Position numbers and translations under genes: made by a program | Shown: positions 35,990-44,644 of the stretch, piece by piece | How the letters are laid out: each line of letters starts with the position of its first letter | How positions within the stretch are numbered: the stretch's first letter is position 1 | Notes under the pieces: model-generated | What the model was told of the DNA's origin: nothing | The model's database searches: none | What the model saw: only the letters and a program-made list of their open reading frames with translations | DNA from: Sulfurimonas sp. | GTDB lineage: Bacteria > Campylobacterota > Campylobacteria > Campylobacterales > Sulfurimonadaceae | Direction of reading: 5' to 3' | Length of the DNA stretch: 64,000 bases | Assembly (NCBI GenBank): GCA_021732045.1 | Contig: JAKFWK010000003.1 | Location: forward strand, 367,659-431,658

Positions 35990-38416
35990 ATGATGAATTT
36001 AAACAAAAAATTGTTTTCTGCCGAACTAATTCTTGACTCCCTTAAACAAAATATTTTCGTAAAAGATCTTAATTCAATATATCTATATGCCAATGCAACT
36101 TATGCTGACCTGGTTTGTGAAACACCATCAACTATCGTTGGCAAGAGTGATTATGATTTTTTCCCAAAACATATAGCAGAGAAATATCGTAAAGATGACA
36201 CAACTCTTTTTAACAACAGAGAAGCAATTGATGTAGTGGAGGATATTTTTGTTGGAGAACAAAAAAGAATAATTAGAACAGTTAAAACGCCACTCTATTC
36301 TAATGGTGAGGTTTTTGCACTACTCGGCGTTTTTTGGGATATCACAAAAGAAAAAGAGGAAGAGTTAAAATATAAAAAACTTCAAGATGGACTCAATAAG
36401 GCACAGGAACTTGCAAATATTGGCCATTGGGAGCTGGATTTAGTAACAAACAAACTGTTTTGGTCTGATGAGGTTTATCGTATTTTTGGGTTAAAGCCAC
36501 AAGAGTTCGGCGCAACATATGATGCTTTTTTAAAACATATTCATCCTGATGATATACCTTTGGTCGACAACACCTATATGAACTCTCTTGAGGCAAAGTG
36601 CGAATATCATGTTGAGCATCGTATTGTTCGAGAAAATGGTGAGATAGGTTTTGTTGAAGAGAGATGCGAACATGAGTTCGGCAGTGATGGTAAACCAATA
36701 AAATCAATCGGCACAGTACATGATATAACAAAACAAAAAGTTGTACAAAAAGAACTCTCTCTGGCCTCTGCTGTATTTGAAAAAATGAATGATGGTGCTC
36801 TTATTACTGATGAAAAACAGCGTATCATTAAGATAAATAGTGCATTTACTAAGATAACTGGATACACGCTTGAGGATATTAAGGGTAAAACTCCACATGC
36901 ACTAAGTTCGGGTTGGCATGATAGCTCTTTTTATAAAAATATCTGGGAGGATATCAATAAAAAAGGCGAGTGGGAAGGTGAGATTATTGACCGCAAAAAA
37001 AATGGAGAAATATATACAGCAGAGCTCAATATTCTCGCCTTGCATAATGACGATGGGATACTGACAAATTATATATCCGTAAACAATGACATAAGTGAAA
37101 AAAAGCAGCAGCAAGATCTTATTCATAACCTTGCATACTATGATTCGCTTACTAAACTTCCAAATAGAGTGCTGTTTGAAGAGCATGTAGTCAGCGCAAT
37201 GCCTGAGTCAATACGAAATAACAAAAAAATGGCTCTGCTTTTTATAGACATGGATAACTTTAAAAATATAAATGATACTCTTGGACATCATGTGGGTGAT
37301 AAGTTTTTGATCGAAGTCTCAAATTTGATAAAGAGTCATATCCGAAAGCAAGACACATTTGCCCGTTTAGGTGGTGATGAGTTTACGATTCTCTTACAAG
37401 ATATTGACTCTATCACAGATATTGCCACAGTTGCTGATAAAATTATCAAGCAGTTTGCTGCTCCAGTCGAAATTGAGGGAAATAAGCTATATTCAGGTGT
37501 AAGTATGGGAATTAGCGTTTATCCTGATGATGGAAAAACATACGAAATATTGATTAAAGCGTCCGACACAGCTATGTATCATGTAAAAGAAACAGGAAAA
37601 AATGGTTACAAGTTCTACGCGGAAGCCATGAACCTTAAGATAACAGAGCGTGTATATTTGGAAAATGATTTGCGAAGTGCAATAGAGAAAAATGAGTTTT
37701 TTCTAGTCTATCAACCAAAAATAAATCTAGAAACAAACTCTGTCTATGGGATGGAAGCGCTAATACGCTGGAGACACCCAAAAAAAGGTCTTGTGGGACC
37801 AGACAAATTCATCCAAATCTGTGAAGATACAGGTTTGATAAACGGAGTTGGGCTATGGGTTGCAAAACAAGCTATTAGTGACACAAAGAGGCTTCATGAG
37901 AATGGTCATATGCTAACAGTATCAATTAATGTTTCTAGTAAACAGTTAGAGGAAGAATCTTTTGTAGATGATATTTGCGCTATTGCCTATGGGGCAGGAA
38001 TAGACAAGAGCTATGTTGAGCTAGAGATCACAGAAACTCATATTATGAATAACATTGATAAAGCACTGTTAGTTTTGAATAGCTTATATGATAGAGGTTT
38101 TAAACTCTCGATAGATGATTTTGGAACTGGTTATTCATCACTGAGTTATCTTAAAAAATTACCGGCAAAAACAATCAAAATAGATCGTAGTTTTGTTTTG
38201 GATATTGACAAAGATGAGGATGACAGATCTATCGTCGCTGCGATTATAGCAATGGCAAGATCTTTAGGGAAAGATGTCATCGCCGAGGGTTCTGAAACTA
38301 AAGAACATGTTGATACATTGAAGTTTTTAAACTGTAATAATATACAAGGATACTATTTTAGTAAGCCGTTGGAATTAGATAAATTTATAGAATTTATCTC
38401 TAATTTTAAAGGTTAG
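35990..38416 (+). CDS. PAS-PAS-PAS-GGDEF-EAL cyclic-di-GMP signalling protein
   Basis: About 808 residues. Three PAS regions cover roughly 10-125, 135-250 and 255-370 (NIFVKDLNSIYLYANATY; NIGHWELDLVTNKLFWSDEVY; DGALITDEKQRIIKINSAF). A GGDEF domain (about 385-545) has an intact FARLGGDEF, and an EAL domain (about 555-800) has EALIRW, ETHIMNN, DDFGTGYSSL and IKIDRSFV. Both catalytic motifs look complete, so it could make and cleave cyclic di-GMP. There is no membrane segment. ATG 35990 is chosen for the AAAGAG before it; upstream GTG 35948 is possible. Confidence 0.92.
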   Translation: MMNLNKKLFSAELILDSLKQNIFVKDLNSIYLYANATYADLVCETPSTIVGKSDYDFFPKHIAEKYRKDDTTLFNNREAIDVVEDIFVGEQKRIIRTVKTPLYSNGEVFALLGVFWDITKEKEEELKYKKLQDGLNKAQELANIGHWELDLVTNKLFWSDEVYRIFGLKPQEFGATYDAFLKHIHPDDIPLVDNTYMNSLEAKCEYHVEHRIVRENGEIGFVEERCEHEFGSDGKPIKSIGTVHDITKQKVVQKELSLASAVFEKMNDGALITDEKQRIIKINSAFTKITGYTLEDIKGKTPHALSSGWHDSSFYKNIWEDINKKGEWEGEIIDRKKNGEIYTAELNILALHNDDGILTNYISVNNDISEKKQQQDLIHNLAYYDSLTKLPNRVLFEEHVVSAMPESIRNNKKMALLFIDMDNFKNINDTLGHHVGDKFLIEVSNLIKSHIRKQDTFARLGGDEFTILLQDIDSITDIATVADKIIKQFAAPVEIEGNKLYSGVSMGISVYPDDGKTYEILIKASDTAMYHVKETGKNGYKFYAEAMNLKITERVYLENDLRSAIEKNEFFLVYQPKINLETNSVYGMEALIRWRHPKKGLVGPDKFIQICEDTGLINGVGLWVAKQAISDTKRLHENGHMLTVSINVSSKQLEEESFVDDICAIAYGAGIDKSYVELEITETHIMNNIDKALLVLNSLYDRGFKLSIDDFGTGYSSLSYLKKLPAKTIKIDRSFVLDIDKDEDDRSIVAAIIAMARSLGKDVIAEGSETKEHVDTLKFLNCNNIQGYYFSKPLELDKFIEFISNFKG

Positions 38417-38443
38417 AGCAGATTGGTTTGAGATACTGAATCT

Positions 38444-39355
38444 TTAAACCAATATGTTTTTAGCTATCTGAAACTGATTTGCAGTCATTAGATGAATCTT
38501 TGGATGAATCTCTTTTATGTCATTAAAAAGCTTTTTACTGAGTTCAAATCCAACTCTATACTCCTCTTCTGCTCCAATTTCATTAGCAACTCTTAGCGCT
38601 TCTAGCCAACTGTTTGGAACATTTATGCCTGGCACATGGGAAGATAGAAATTGAGCAGTTCTGAGTTTTGTTATAGGAAAAATTCCCAAGATAAGTTCAG
38701 CGCTTTTCTTCTCTTTGCAACAATCTCTGTTTGCCGCTTCCATAAGTTCTATAAGTAATTTAGCATTCTCTGCATTATAAACGGGTTGTGTGATTATCCC
38801 AATTGCCCCATGTTTTATCTTTTTTTGCATCTTTTTTTGTAGTGTTTTTGGGTTTTTTGCGTAAGAGTTTATAACGGCAAAAGGGTAGAGCTGTTTTGGT
38901 TTAGCACCCAGAGGCTTGCCTGCATAGTCAATCCCGCTATTAAAGCACGAGATGATATCAAGAAGCATTGAGCTATCGCCCTCAAAAATACCTTTTGTAT
39001 TTGGTTGGTCAGAAATTGTAGCAGGATCCCCAGTGAGGGCTAAAATGGCTCTAATATCCACCTCGTTTGCACCCAGAAGATCAGACTGAAGAGCAATCTT
39101 GTTTCTGTCTCTCATGCTCATTGTTGCAATTGCTGGTTTGCCAAATCTATCTTGTAGCATCTTTGCTGCAAAGAGGGAGTTGTATTTTAGTTTTGCTAAC
39201 GGATTATCGGTTGTCGTAAAGCCATCTACGAGCTTATCAAGACCCAGTTCGGCTATTTTGTCTATTGTAGAAGAAAAAACAGGAGAGTGACCTGGAGTTG
39301 TCTCAAGGGTAATGAATGTGCCAGTCTTTAATTTATTTATAATTTCGTCAAACAA
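38444..39355 (-). CDS. metF: Methylenetetrahydrofolate reductase family protein
   Basis: The 303-residue product has the MetF TIM-barrel pattern: FITLETTPGH at the start, DGFTTTDNP near 44, ILALTGDPA near 105, GIITQPVYNAENAKLLIEL near 196, and GIFPITKLRTAQFLSSHVPGINVP near 224. MetF makes 5-methyl-tetrahydrofolate for methionine. A TTG start is needed. The opening ETTPGHSP departs from the usual E-x-x-P-P motif but keeps the Glu. Confidence 0.85.
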   Translation of the reverse strand: MFDEIINKLKTGTFITLETTPGHSPVFSSTIDKIAELGLDKLVDGFTTTDNPLAKLKYNSLFAAKMLQDRFGKPAIATMSMRDRNKIALQSDLLGANEVDIRAILALTGDPATISDQPNTKGIFEGDSSMLLDIISCFNSGIDYAGKPLGAKPKQLYPFAVINSYAKNPKTLQKKMQKKIKHGAIGIITQPVYNAENAKLLIELMEAANRDCCKEKKSAELILGIFPITKLRTAQFLSSHVPGINVPNSWLEALRVANEIGAEEEYRVGFELSKKLFNDIKEIHPKIHLMTANQFQIAKNILV

Positions 39356-39463
39356 AAAGTATCCTGCGTCGTGGTATTGTTAAGCGCAATAATAAATAAA
39401 AAAATCATCTTTTTAGTTAGCGCTGGTATAATTGCGGCATTATAACAAAAGAGAGTGACATAG

Positions 39464-40087
39464 ATGTTGAAACTAGCTGTATTTGATTTTGATTCTACGC
39501 TTATGGATGGTGAAACAATAGATTTTTTTGCAAACGAGCTCGGACTTGGTGAAGAGGTTAGTAAAATTACTGAAGCTGCTATGAGTGGAGAGCTTGATTT
39601 TTTTGAATCACTTCAACAAAGAGTAGGGTTGCTTAAAGGGCTTGACTACACTATCGTTGAAAAAATCTCTCACAATCTTCCATATATGAATGGCGCAAAA
39701 GAGACAATTGCTGAATTGAAAAAGCGAGGCATGAAAGTCGTCTGTTTCAGCGGCGGTTTTAGAACTGCTACTGGTTATGCAAAAAATATACTTGGTTATG
39801 ATGCAGATTTTTCAAATGTGCTTCACCATAAAAATGGAAAATTAACAGGTCTTGTCGGTGGGGATATGATGTTTAACTACTCTAAAGGTGACATGCTGGT
39901 TAGACTTCAAAATATGCTAGGGATAAAAGAGGATGAAACTTTGGTGTGTGGAGATGGTGCGAATGATCTCTCAATGTTTGCACATGCAGGGACAAGGGTT
40001 GCTTTTTGCGCAAGAGAGATTCTCAAGAAAGAGGCAAATATAGTTGTAGAAACTAAAGATTTAAAACAAATATTGGAGAAAATATAA
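39464..40087 (+). CDS. serB: Phosphoserine phosphatase
   Basis: SerB removes phosphate from L-phosphoserine in the last step of serine synthesis. The 207-residue HAD protein has motif I VFDFDSTLMDGE near residue 6, motif II CFSGGF near 94, Lys in SKGDML near 144, and motif III VCGDGANDLSMF near 160. It lacks the ACT domain of longer SerB forms. Its stop overlaps the next start by one base. TATAAT lies near 39428. Confidence 0.92.
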   Translation: MLKLAVFDFDSTLMDGETIDFFANELGLGEEVSKITEAAMSGELDFFESLQQRVGLLKGLDYTIVEKISHNLPYMNGAKETIAELKKRGMKVVCFSGGFRTATGYAKNILGYDADFSNVLHHKNGKLTGLVGGDMMFNYSKGDMLVRLQNMLGIKEDETLVCGDGANDLSMFAHAGTRVAFCAREILKKEANIVVETKDLKQILEKI

Positions 40088-40401
40088 TGTTAGAAAACAG
40101 TGTCTGGAAGCAGTACAATAGCGAAAATAGTTTTAGAGAGATGCTAGTGAAATACTGCAAAGTTGATAGTCTAAATCTTATAGAAGATGATAAAGAACTC
40201 TATGGCGCACTAAAAGCAAAACTTACAAAAAAAGAGTTAAGACTTTTTGCAATGGATAGCGCTGGAGTTGATGATTTAAAGATGAAAGAGGAGTTCTCTT
40301 GTGGTGATGAAGAGTTGAGACAAGCTAAATTTAAACTATATAAAAAACTAAAACAAGATAAAGTTCGTTCTTATTTAGTAGCCTCTTCTGGTGATGAATA
40401 A
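40087..40401 (+). CDS. Hypothetical protein coupled to serB
   Basis: The 104-residue, charged, helical product (KKELRLFAMDSAGV, EELRQAKFKLYKKLKQDKV) has a C-terminal segment that looks like a short helix-turn-helix, but no family is recognised. ATG overlaps the serB stop, so the two are cotranslated. Confidence 0.65.
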   Translation: MLENSVWKQYNSENSFREMLVKYCKVDSLNLIEDDKELYGALKAKLTKKELRLFAMDSAGVDDLKMKEEFSCGDEELRQAKFKLYKKLKQDKVRSYLVASSGDE

Positions 40402-40452
40402 AAAATTAATCCCCCTAAATAATACAAAACCTAAATCCTCCAAAAGAGGCAT

Positions 40453-41760
40453 TTAGCAACACTTACACTTCTTCTTGATTTTTCTTTTAGTGGTAGCTTT
40501 TTTAACAATTACTCTTTTTTTGACTACCAATGCAGAACTTTGAGGAGCTTTTAAATTTTTACCAAGTTTTACCATCCACATATTTCCCTCTTGGGAACTG
40601 TTGTCAGTTTGCACGCCAACGGCTATAGCTTGAGAGTTATGAAGGATTGAGACTGCATTAAACTTGTCGTAATTTGAGTTTCCATAATGTTCTTGATGGA
40701 GCACTCTAAAATCCCTATTAAAAGCCATAGCAAGCGCATCTGTGTCGCTTTTATCTCTAGTATAGCCAACACCTATAATATTAGAATCAGAATACTCTTT
40801 GATATCCATTAGCACGCTATCATAGACACTATCAATCACCTTGTCAATCTCTATATTTTTTTCAATATCAAATTTTATAAGCCTGATTTGCTCTTTGTTT
40901 ATCTCATTTTTTTGAGTGAGAGATATGACAAATTTATTTTCTCTTAATTTTAATATTTTATATGGAGTAACCATCTTTTCGCCGCCAAAGCTCTGCATCC
41001 ATATTTTATCCCCATTTTGAGAAATCCTCATGATGCTGGCACTACTAGACCCTGTGCGCTTGATTTGACTTAAAACAACAATAGTTCCATCGTTTGTCTC
41101 AGCGGCATCGATACCAATGTCATCATATCCACCGCCATACTTGTTGCTCCAAACTTTAGAACCATCGCTAGAGAATCGTACTAAATATATATCAATGGAG
41201 CCAAGCCCAGTTCCAAATGGATTTTCATTTGGTGATTTGGAAGTTGCAGAGGAGCAAACTGCCAGCACTCCACCATCTCTAAGCGCTACAAGCTTACTCA
41301 TTTTATCATATTGGCTTGTTCCGAAACTCTCTTTAAAGACAATATTACCCTCGGAGTCAAGCTTTAAAAGTAAAAGTGAGCCGTCTTGTGAATGACCTCC
41401 TGCAAAGTACCCATTTGTAGGGGTTTTAAGTATAGAAACAGCTTCGTTGAACTCATTCAGATTTACTGTTTTTCTAAGAGTTATGTTAGCGTTCCCATCA
41501 ACTTTTATAAGATGCATCTGAGAGCCATAGCTAGGTTGGATGCTCGAGAGGTAGTCAAAAGCGTTGGAGTAGCTTTTCTGTGAGTTTGAAGAGCTTTTTT
41601 TGTAATGTTTTATAAATCCAACTGCACTAATTTCTCTATCATAATCTTGTGTAACATCAAAAAGAGCATTACCGTAAGGTTCTTTTATAACAAGAGGAAA
41701 ACCAGACGATTTTGCAAATAAAAAACTTGATATTAAAATAAGAGTTAAAATATAGTGCAT
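40453..41760 (-). CDS. Secreted beta-propeller-like protein with basic Cys-rich tail
   Basis: The 435-residue product has a signal peptide (YILTLILISSFLFAKS). It then carries several repeats of the kind GG..DGSLLLLKLDSEGNIVFKESFG and GGYDDIGIDAAETNDGTIVVLS, with G-x-x-x-W/F endings, as in PQQ- or Kelch-like propellers of exported proteins. The end is strongly basic and finishes KKCKCC. No enzyme motif is seen; ligand binding or surface attachment is possible. Confidence 0.7.
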   Translation of the reverse strand: MHYILTLILISSFLFAKSSGFPLVIKEPYGNALFDVTQDYDREISAVGFIKHYKKSSSNSQKSYSNAFDYLSSIQPSYGSQMHLIKVDGNANITLRKTVNLNEFNEAVSILKTPTNGYFAGGHSQDGSLLLLKLDSEGNIVFKESFGTSQYDKMSKLVALRDGGVLAVCSSATSKSPNENPFGTGLGSIDIYLVRFSSDGSKVWSNKYGGGYDDIGIDAAETNDGTIVVLSQIKRTGSSSASIMRISQNGDKIWMQSFGGEKMVTPYKILKLRENKFVISLTQKNEINKEQIRLIKFDIEKNIEIDKVIDSVYDSVLMDIKEYSDSNIIGVGYTRDKSDTDALAMAFNRDFRVLHQEHYGNSNYDKFNAVSILHNSQAIAVGVQTDNSSQEGNMWMVKLGKNLKAPQSSALVVKKRVIVKKATTKRKIKKKCKCC

Positions 41761-42171
41761 AAGGCTACTTTTTACTAATCATAAAGCAATAAATATTCCT
41801 AATTTATTTTCTTTATCAATGTGCGGAATGTGCTTTTTGAATATTTAGGGCCACTTGCCTTTATACTAAGTGAATATATAAAAGATTTGTGTTTAGTAGC
41901 GGGTGTATTGCTTAGTGTTTTGAGATTAATTGATGGTGGAGCTGTGGGAAATAGAACTTGTACTTAAATAAGTGATTTTGTTATCATTTTTGAAATTGTT
42001 GTACACAAAGTTGTACAATTTAATTGTAGTGGTGCATTCAACAGCCATTTACAAGTAATAATTGTTATTTTAGCATGTATTTGAAAGTAGAGATATAATT
42101 ACTATGCCATTTATGACATGTTATCTTATATTTTAATGCCATTTATGGCATAATTATAAAAAGGATCGAAT
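41761..42171. promoter_or_regulatory. Intergenic region with three dyads, boundary of accessory DNA
   Basis: No gene and no intact tRNA are seen. At 41999-42018 TTGTACA and TTGTACAA frame a 20-bp dyad. At 42104-42119 and 42136-42151 lie two copies of ATGCCATTTATGRCAT, a near-perfect and a perfect palindrome exactly 32 bp apart, the second about 20 bp before the HTH start codon. They are probably operators of the following HTH/Fic pair. Confidence 0.65.
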
Positions 42172-42552
42172 ATGACTAGAATTGATTTGATTAAAAAAAT
42201 AAAAAAAAGAAAAAAAGAACTGAATATTACAATTGAGAATTTGGCAAAAATAAGTGGGATAGGCATCCGCACTACAAATAGATTCTTCGCAGGAGATGAT
42301 GTGAAGTTGAGTACTATAGAAAAACTTACAAGCCTGCTAGGTTTAGACTTTGCAGGGAATGAAGTGGTACCTCTAAAGGAACTTAAAATGCATAGAGCAA
42401 AAGAGAAAGCTACTTTTATGGCTTCACTTGTTCAAAGTACATCAGCTTTAGAAAAACAGGGCTTAGAGAAAAAAGCTTTGGACAGAATTATCCATAAATT
42501 TGAAAGAGAATTCTTGACAGGTCAATATCAAGACAGGCTTTGGATCGCATAA
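42172..42552 (+). CDS. HTH regulator of a mobile-mystery A/B pair
   Basis: The 126-residue product has an N-terminal XRE-type helix-turn-helix (LNITIENLAKISGIGIRTTNRFFAG, then LSTIEKLTSLLGLDF). Its gene context, directly before a Fic-type gene with a one-base overlap, matches the mobile mystery A/B gene pairs seen on many islands. It probably represses the pair through the two upstream palindromes and may neutralise the Fic protein. Confidence 0.78.
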   Translation: MTRIDLIKKIKKRKKELNITIENLAKISGIGIRTTNRFFAGDDVKLSTIEKLTSLLGLDFAGNEVVPLKELKMHRAKEKATFMASLVQSTSALEKQGLEKKALDRIIHKFEREFLTGQYQDRLWIA

Positions 42553-43154
42553 TGATTGATTCCACAAAACCTATTGACGGTGCTACACCGCTTGATGATG
42601 TATCAGGGCTAAAGCTTTCCAAGAATAAGTTATATACTTTAAAAGAGATATATGAAAAAGAAGCCGAAAACATTGCCAACGCAACGTTAAAGTACCTATC
42701 TGCTCCGCCATCGAAGAGGGAAGCTTCTTTTAGCTACGGCTGGATGATGGATCTGCATAAAGAGATGTTTGGAGATGTTTGGGAATGGGCAGGGCAGTTA
42801 AGAAAAATAGAATTATCAATAGGAATAAAAGCGTATTTGGTGCCAATGGAATTAAAAAAGCTTTGTGATGATATAGCGTATTGGGAAAAAAATAAAACTT
42901 ATGATGTCTTTGAAGCAGCAGCACGTATTCATCATAGAGCAGTGCAGATACATCCGTTTCAAAACGGCAACGGCAGATGGAGCAGGATGTTGGCTAATAT
43001 TTACCTCAGACAGCATGGCAAGATGCCTGTGCGCTGGCAGGAAGACTTATTAGCGTCGGAAAATCCAAAAAGGAATGAATATATCGAGGCTTTAAGAAAA
43101 GCAGATAAAAGCGATTATTCTGATTTAATTTTGATGCATCAAAAGACTTACTGA
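42552..43154 (+). CDS. Fic/Doc-family protein (mobile mystery protein B type)
   Basis: The 200-residue product contains the Fic catalytic box HPFQNGNGRWSRML near residue 136 (His, and the GNGR phosphate loop), preceded by MFGDVWEWAGQLRK near 72 and the start TKPIDGATPLDDV, all as in mobile mystery protein B. Fic proteins transfer AMP or phosphate to protein targets and often act as toxins. ATG 42552 overlaps the HTH stop; the TTG 12 nt earlier is less likely. Confidence 0.88.
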   Translation: MIDSTKPIDGATPLDDVSGLKLSKNKLYTLKEIYEKEAENIANATLKYLSAPPSKREASFSYGWMMDLHKEMFGDVWEWAGQLRKIELSIGIKAYLVPMELKKLCDDIAYWEKNKTYDVFEAAARIHHRAVQIHPFQNGNGRWSRMLANIYLRQHGKMPVRWQEDLLASENPKRNEYIEALRKADKSDYSDLILMHQKTY

Positions 43155-43168
43155 TAATATAAAAAAAT

Positions 43169-43522
43169 TCACTTCTTTTTTTTAATAACTTTTAATCCAC
43201 CAAAGCGCTTAATTGGTCGCTTTTGTCGTTGGTCTTGAGATTGAGCTTGTTCGGAAGTTTGTTCTTTAAAATCAATGTTTTTAAAAAATTCACATATATC
43301 TACTTCAAGAACATTTGCAATTTTCACGAGATGTTCAATATTAAAGTGTTTGCCGTTCAAGCATAGTTCAGCCATTGATATAGTTCCAACTGCTTTATGA
43401 CCAATTGCTAATGAAAGAGACAGTTGAGAAATTTTTTTTGACTTTCTTATAGTTTTGACATTTAATCCTATCTGTTTGTAAACAGCACTAATATCATTCT
43501 CTGTAAGAGAGCATTCTTTCAT
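43169..43522 (-). CDS. XRE-type helix-turn-helix regulator
   Basis: The 117-residue product has an HTH near residues 18-75 (GLNVKTIRKSKKISQLSLSLAIG, then KHFNIEHLVKIANVLEVDICEFF) and a basic tail ending KKKK. The HTH closely resembles that of the regulator at 50964 in the neighbouring element, sharing IG.NVK..R, KHFNI and VDIC.FF. It is divergent from the glycine-rich membrane-protein gene and may control it. Confidence 0.82.
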   Translation of the reverse strand: MKECSLTENDISAVYKQIGLNVKTIRKSKKISQLSLSLAIGHKAVGTISMAELCLNGKHFNIEHLVKIANVLEVDICEFFKNIDFKEQTSEQAQSQDQRQKRPIKRFGGLKVIKKKK

Positions 43523-43612
43523 TGATTATACCTATGGTTAAACTTACTATAAGTATATTTCTATAGTTAGTTAAATAAAACAAAATAATACGTCCTCTAT
43601 AAGGAAAAATGA

Positions 43613-44044
43613 ATGAACTTAGCAGATATAGAAAATTTTACAACAGACGAGTTGAGTACTGAAAAAATTGATGCATTAATCAAATCAAAAAAGTCATTTC
43701 AAATTGTGGCAATTAAAGATATGAGTCATGTTGTCAATAAGTTAGAAGGCGCTATTGAAAAACAAAATTTGAAATGTAGAGTGCTTACAAGTTATAGGGG
43801 GGCTGTGGCTGGAGCTGCAGGCGTTGGAGGAGTTGCTACTGCCGGTGCTATTGCCGGTGTAGGAGCTGCTGCTGGTACAGCAATTATCGCTTTTCCAGCG
43901 ATAGCATTAGCAAGTGTAGCCTTAGCAGCACATCGCTTAGCAACATATGACCCAGATTATGAAATAGAAAAAAACTTATTTCAAAAAAATGTCAAAGTAT
44001 TATATAAACGAGATATTATGAAAGAAGAAGCGGAGACTAAATAA
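43613..44044 (+). CDS. Glycine/alanine-rich membrane protein of unknown function
   Basis: The 143-residue product has a soluble start, then a long Gly/Ala-rich hydrophobic stretch at about residues 61-107 (AVAGAAGVGGVATAGAIAG onward), with glycine-zipper spacing, then a charged tail. Such segments form tightly packed helices, as in membrane-active toxins or pore proteins. Divergence from an XRE regulator suggests a controlled effector. No family is recognised. Confidence 0.65.
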   Translation: MNLADIENFTTDELSTEKIDALIKSKKSFQIVAIKDMSHVVNKLEGAIEKQNLKCRVLTSYRGAVAGAAGVGGVATAGAIAGVGAAAGTAIIAFPAIALASVALAAHRLATYDPDYEIEKNLFQKNVKVLYKRDIMKEEAETK

Positions 44045-44056
44045 TATTATAATTTA

Positions 44057-44230
44057 TTATTCCTGTTCTATTCCATGATTACTATAGTCTTGTCTAAAAT
44101 TAATAGCAACATTTAATGTTCTATCGGTAGGATGTGGATAAAAGACAGGAATAACACCACTATCTTCGCAAAATATGACAACTTGATAACCTAGTAATTC
44201 TTCTGTTTTTTTTCTTTGTTTATCAGACAT
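44057..44230 (-). CDS. Small hypothetical protein (57 residues)
   Basis: An ATG frame begins 3 nt after the stop of the gene at 44234-44506. The product starts MSDKQRKKTEELLGYQVVIF and holds VIPVFYPHPTDRTLNVAINF. It reads as a small soluble protein. Tight spacing suggests a two-gene operon; no family is recognised. Confidence 0.5.
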   Translation of the reverse strand: MSDKQRKKTEELLGYQVVIFCEDSGVIPVFYPHPTDRTLNVAINFRQDYSNHGIEQE

Positions 44231-44233
44231 ATT

Positions 44234-44506
44234 TTATATTCGCCAATGATTGAAATATATTCTATCTTCAAAGGCAGATACAGCATGTTGGGTAATTGAT
44301 TGATATTGTTTCGTAGCAATCTGTGTAAAAGTCACTGTTGGTAAGTTGTCATTTAGAATTTCATAAAAATGTTTTGGATCCCCTCGACCATGACTTCTGC
44401 ATTGGGCTAATACGATAAGAGCTTCCTGATGATTTATATATGCATTTGCATATGTCCCATTTAATGAGCAAGTAAAGCCTATATTATGATCTACAATTGC
44501 AAACAA
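44234..44506 (-). CDS. Small hypothetical protein (90 residues)
   Basis: The product begins MFAIVDHNIGFTCSLNG and includes HQEALIVLAQCRSHGRGDP. It has no membrane segment or known motif. It precedes the 57-residue gene by 3 nt and lies just left of the tRNA-Leu fragment, as the last genes of this accessory segment. Confidence 0.55.
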   Translation of the reverse strand: MFAIVDHNIGFTCSLNGTYANAYINHQEALIVLAQCRSHGRGDPKHFYEILNDNLPTVTFTQIATKQYQSITQHAVSAFEDRIYFNHWRI

Positions 44507-44586
44507 GAATTTTCTAAGTATCTTAGAATATACATATTCAATATTGCAGTTAGAATAATTAATCGAAAAAAAAGCTACACTTACAT

Positions 44587-44640
44587 TTCAAAATCCGGTG
44601 GCGCGAGTCGTGACGGTTCGAGTCCGCCCACTGGTACCAC
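44587..44640 (+). pseudogene. 3' fragment of tRNA-Leu(CAA), attachment site
   Basis: The sequence runs from the anticodon loop TTCAAAA through stem TCCGG, a long variable arm, T arm (GACGG, TTCGAGT, CCGCC) and acceptor strand CACTGGT with A and CCA. The 5' half (acceptor, D arm, 5' anticodon strand) is absent, so it is not a functional tRNA. One T-stem pair is A-C. Its last 24 bp are repeated at 61695-61718. Confidence 0.85.
44617..44640. repeat. Left attachment-site repeat (attL core) of the 17-kb element
   Basis: 24 bp identical to 61695-61718, covering the T loop to the CCA end plus one C of a tRNA-Leu. The integrase stop codon lies 5 bp to the right, the usual position of attL. Confidence 0.88.
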
Positions 44641-44644
44641 GGTT

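Noticed and set aside
36393..37186. Several minus-strand frames inside the PAS/GGDEF/EAL gene
   Set aside because: They are antisense to a gene with intact domain motifs and show no protein-like composition.
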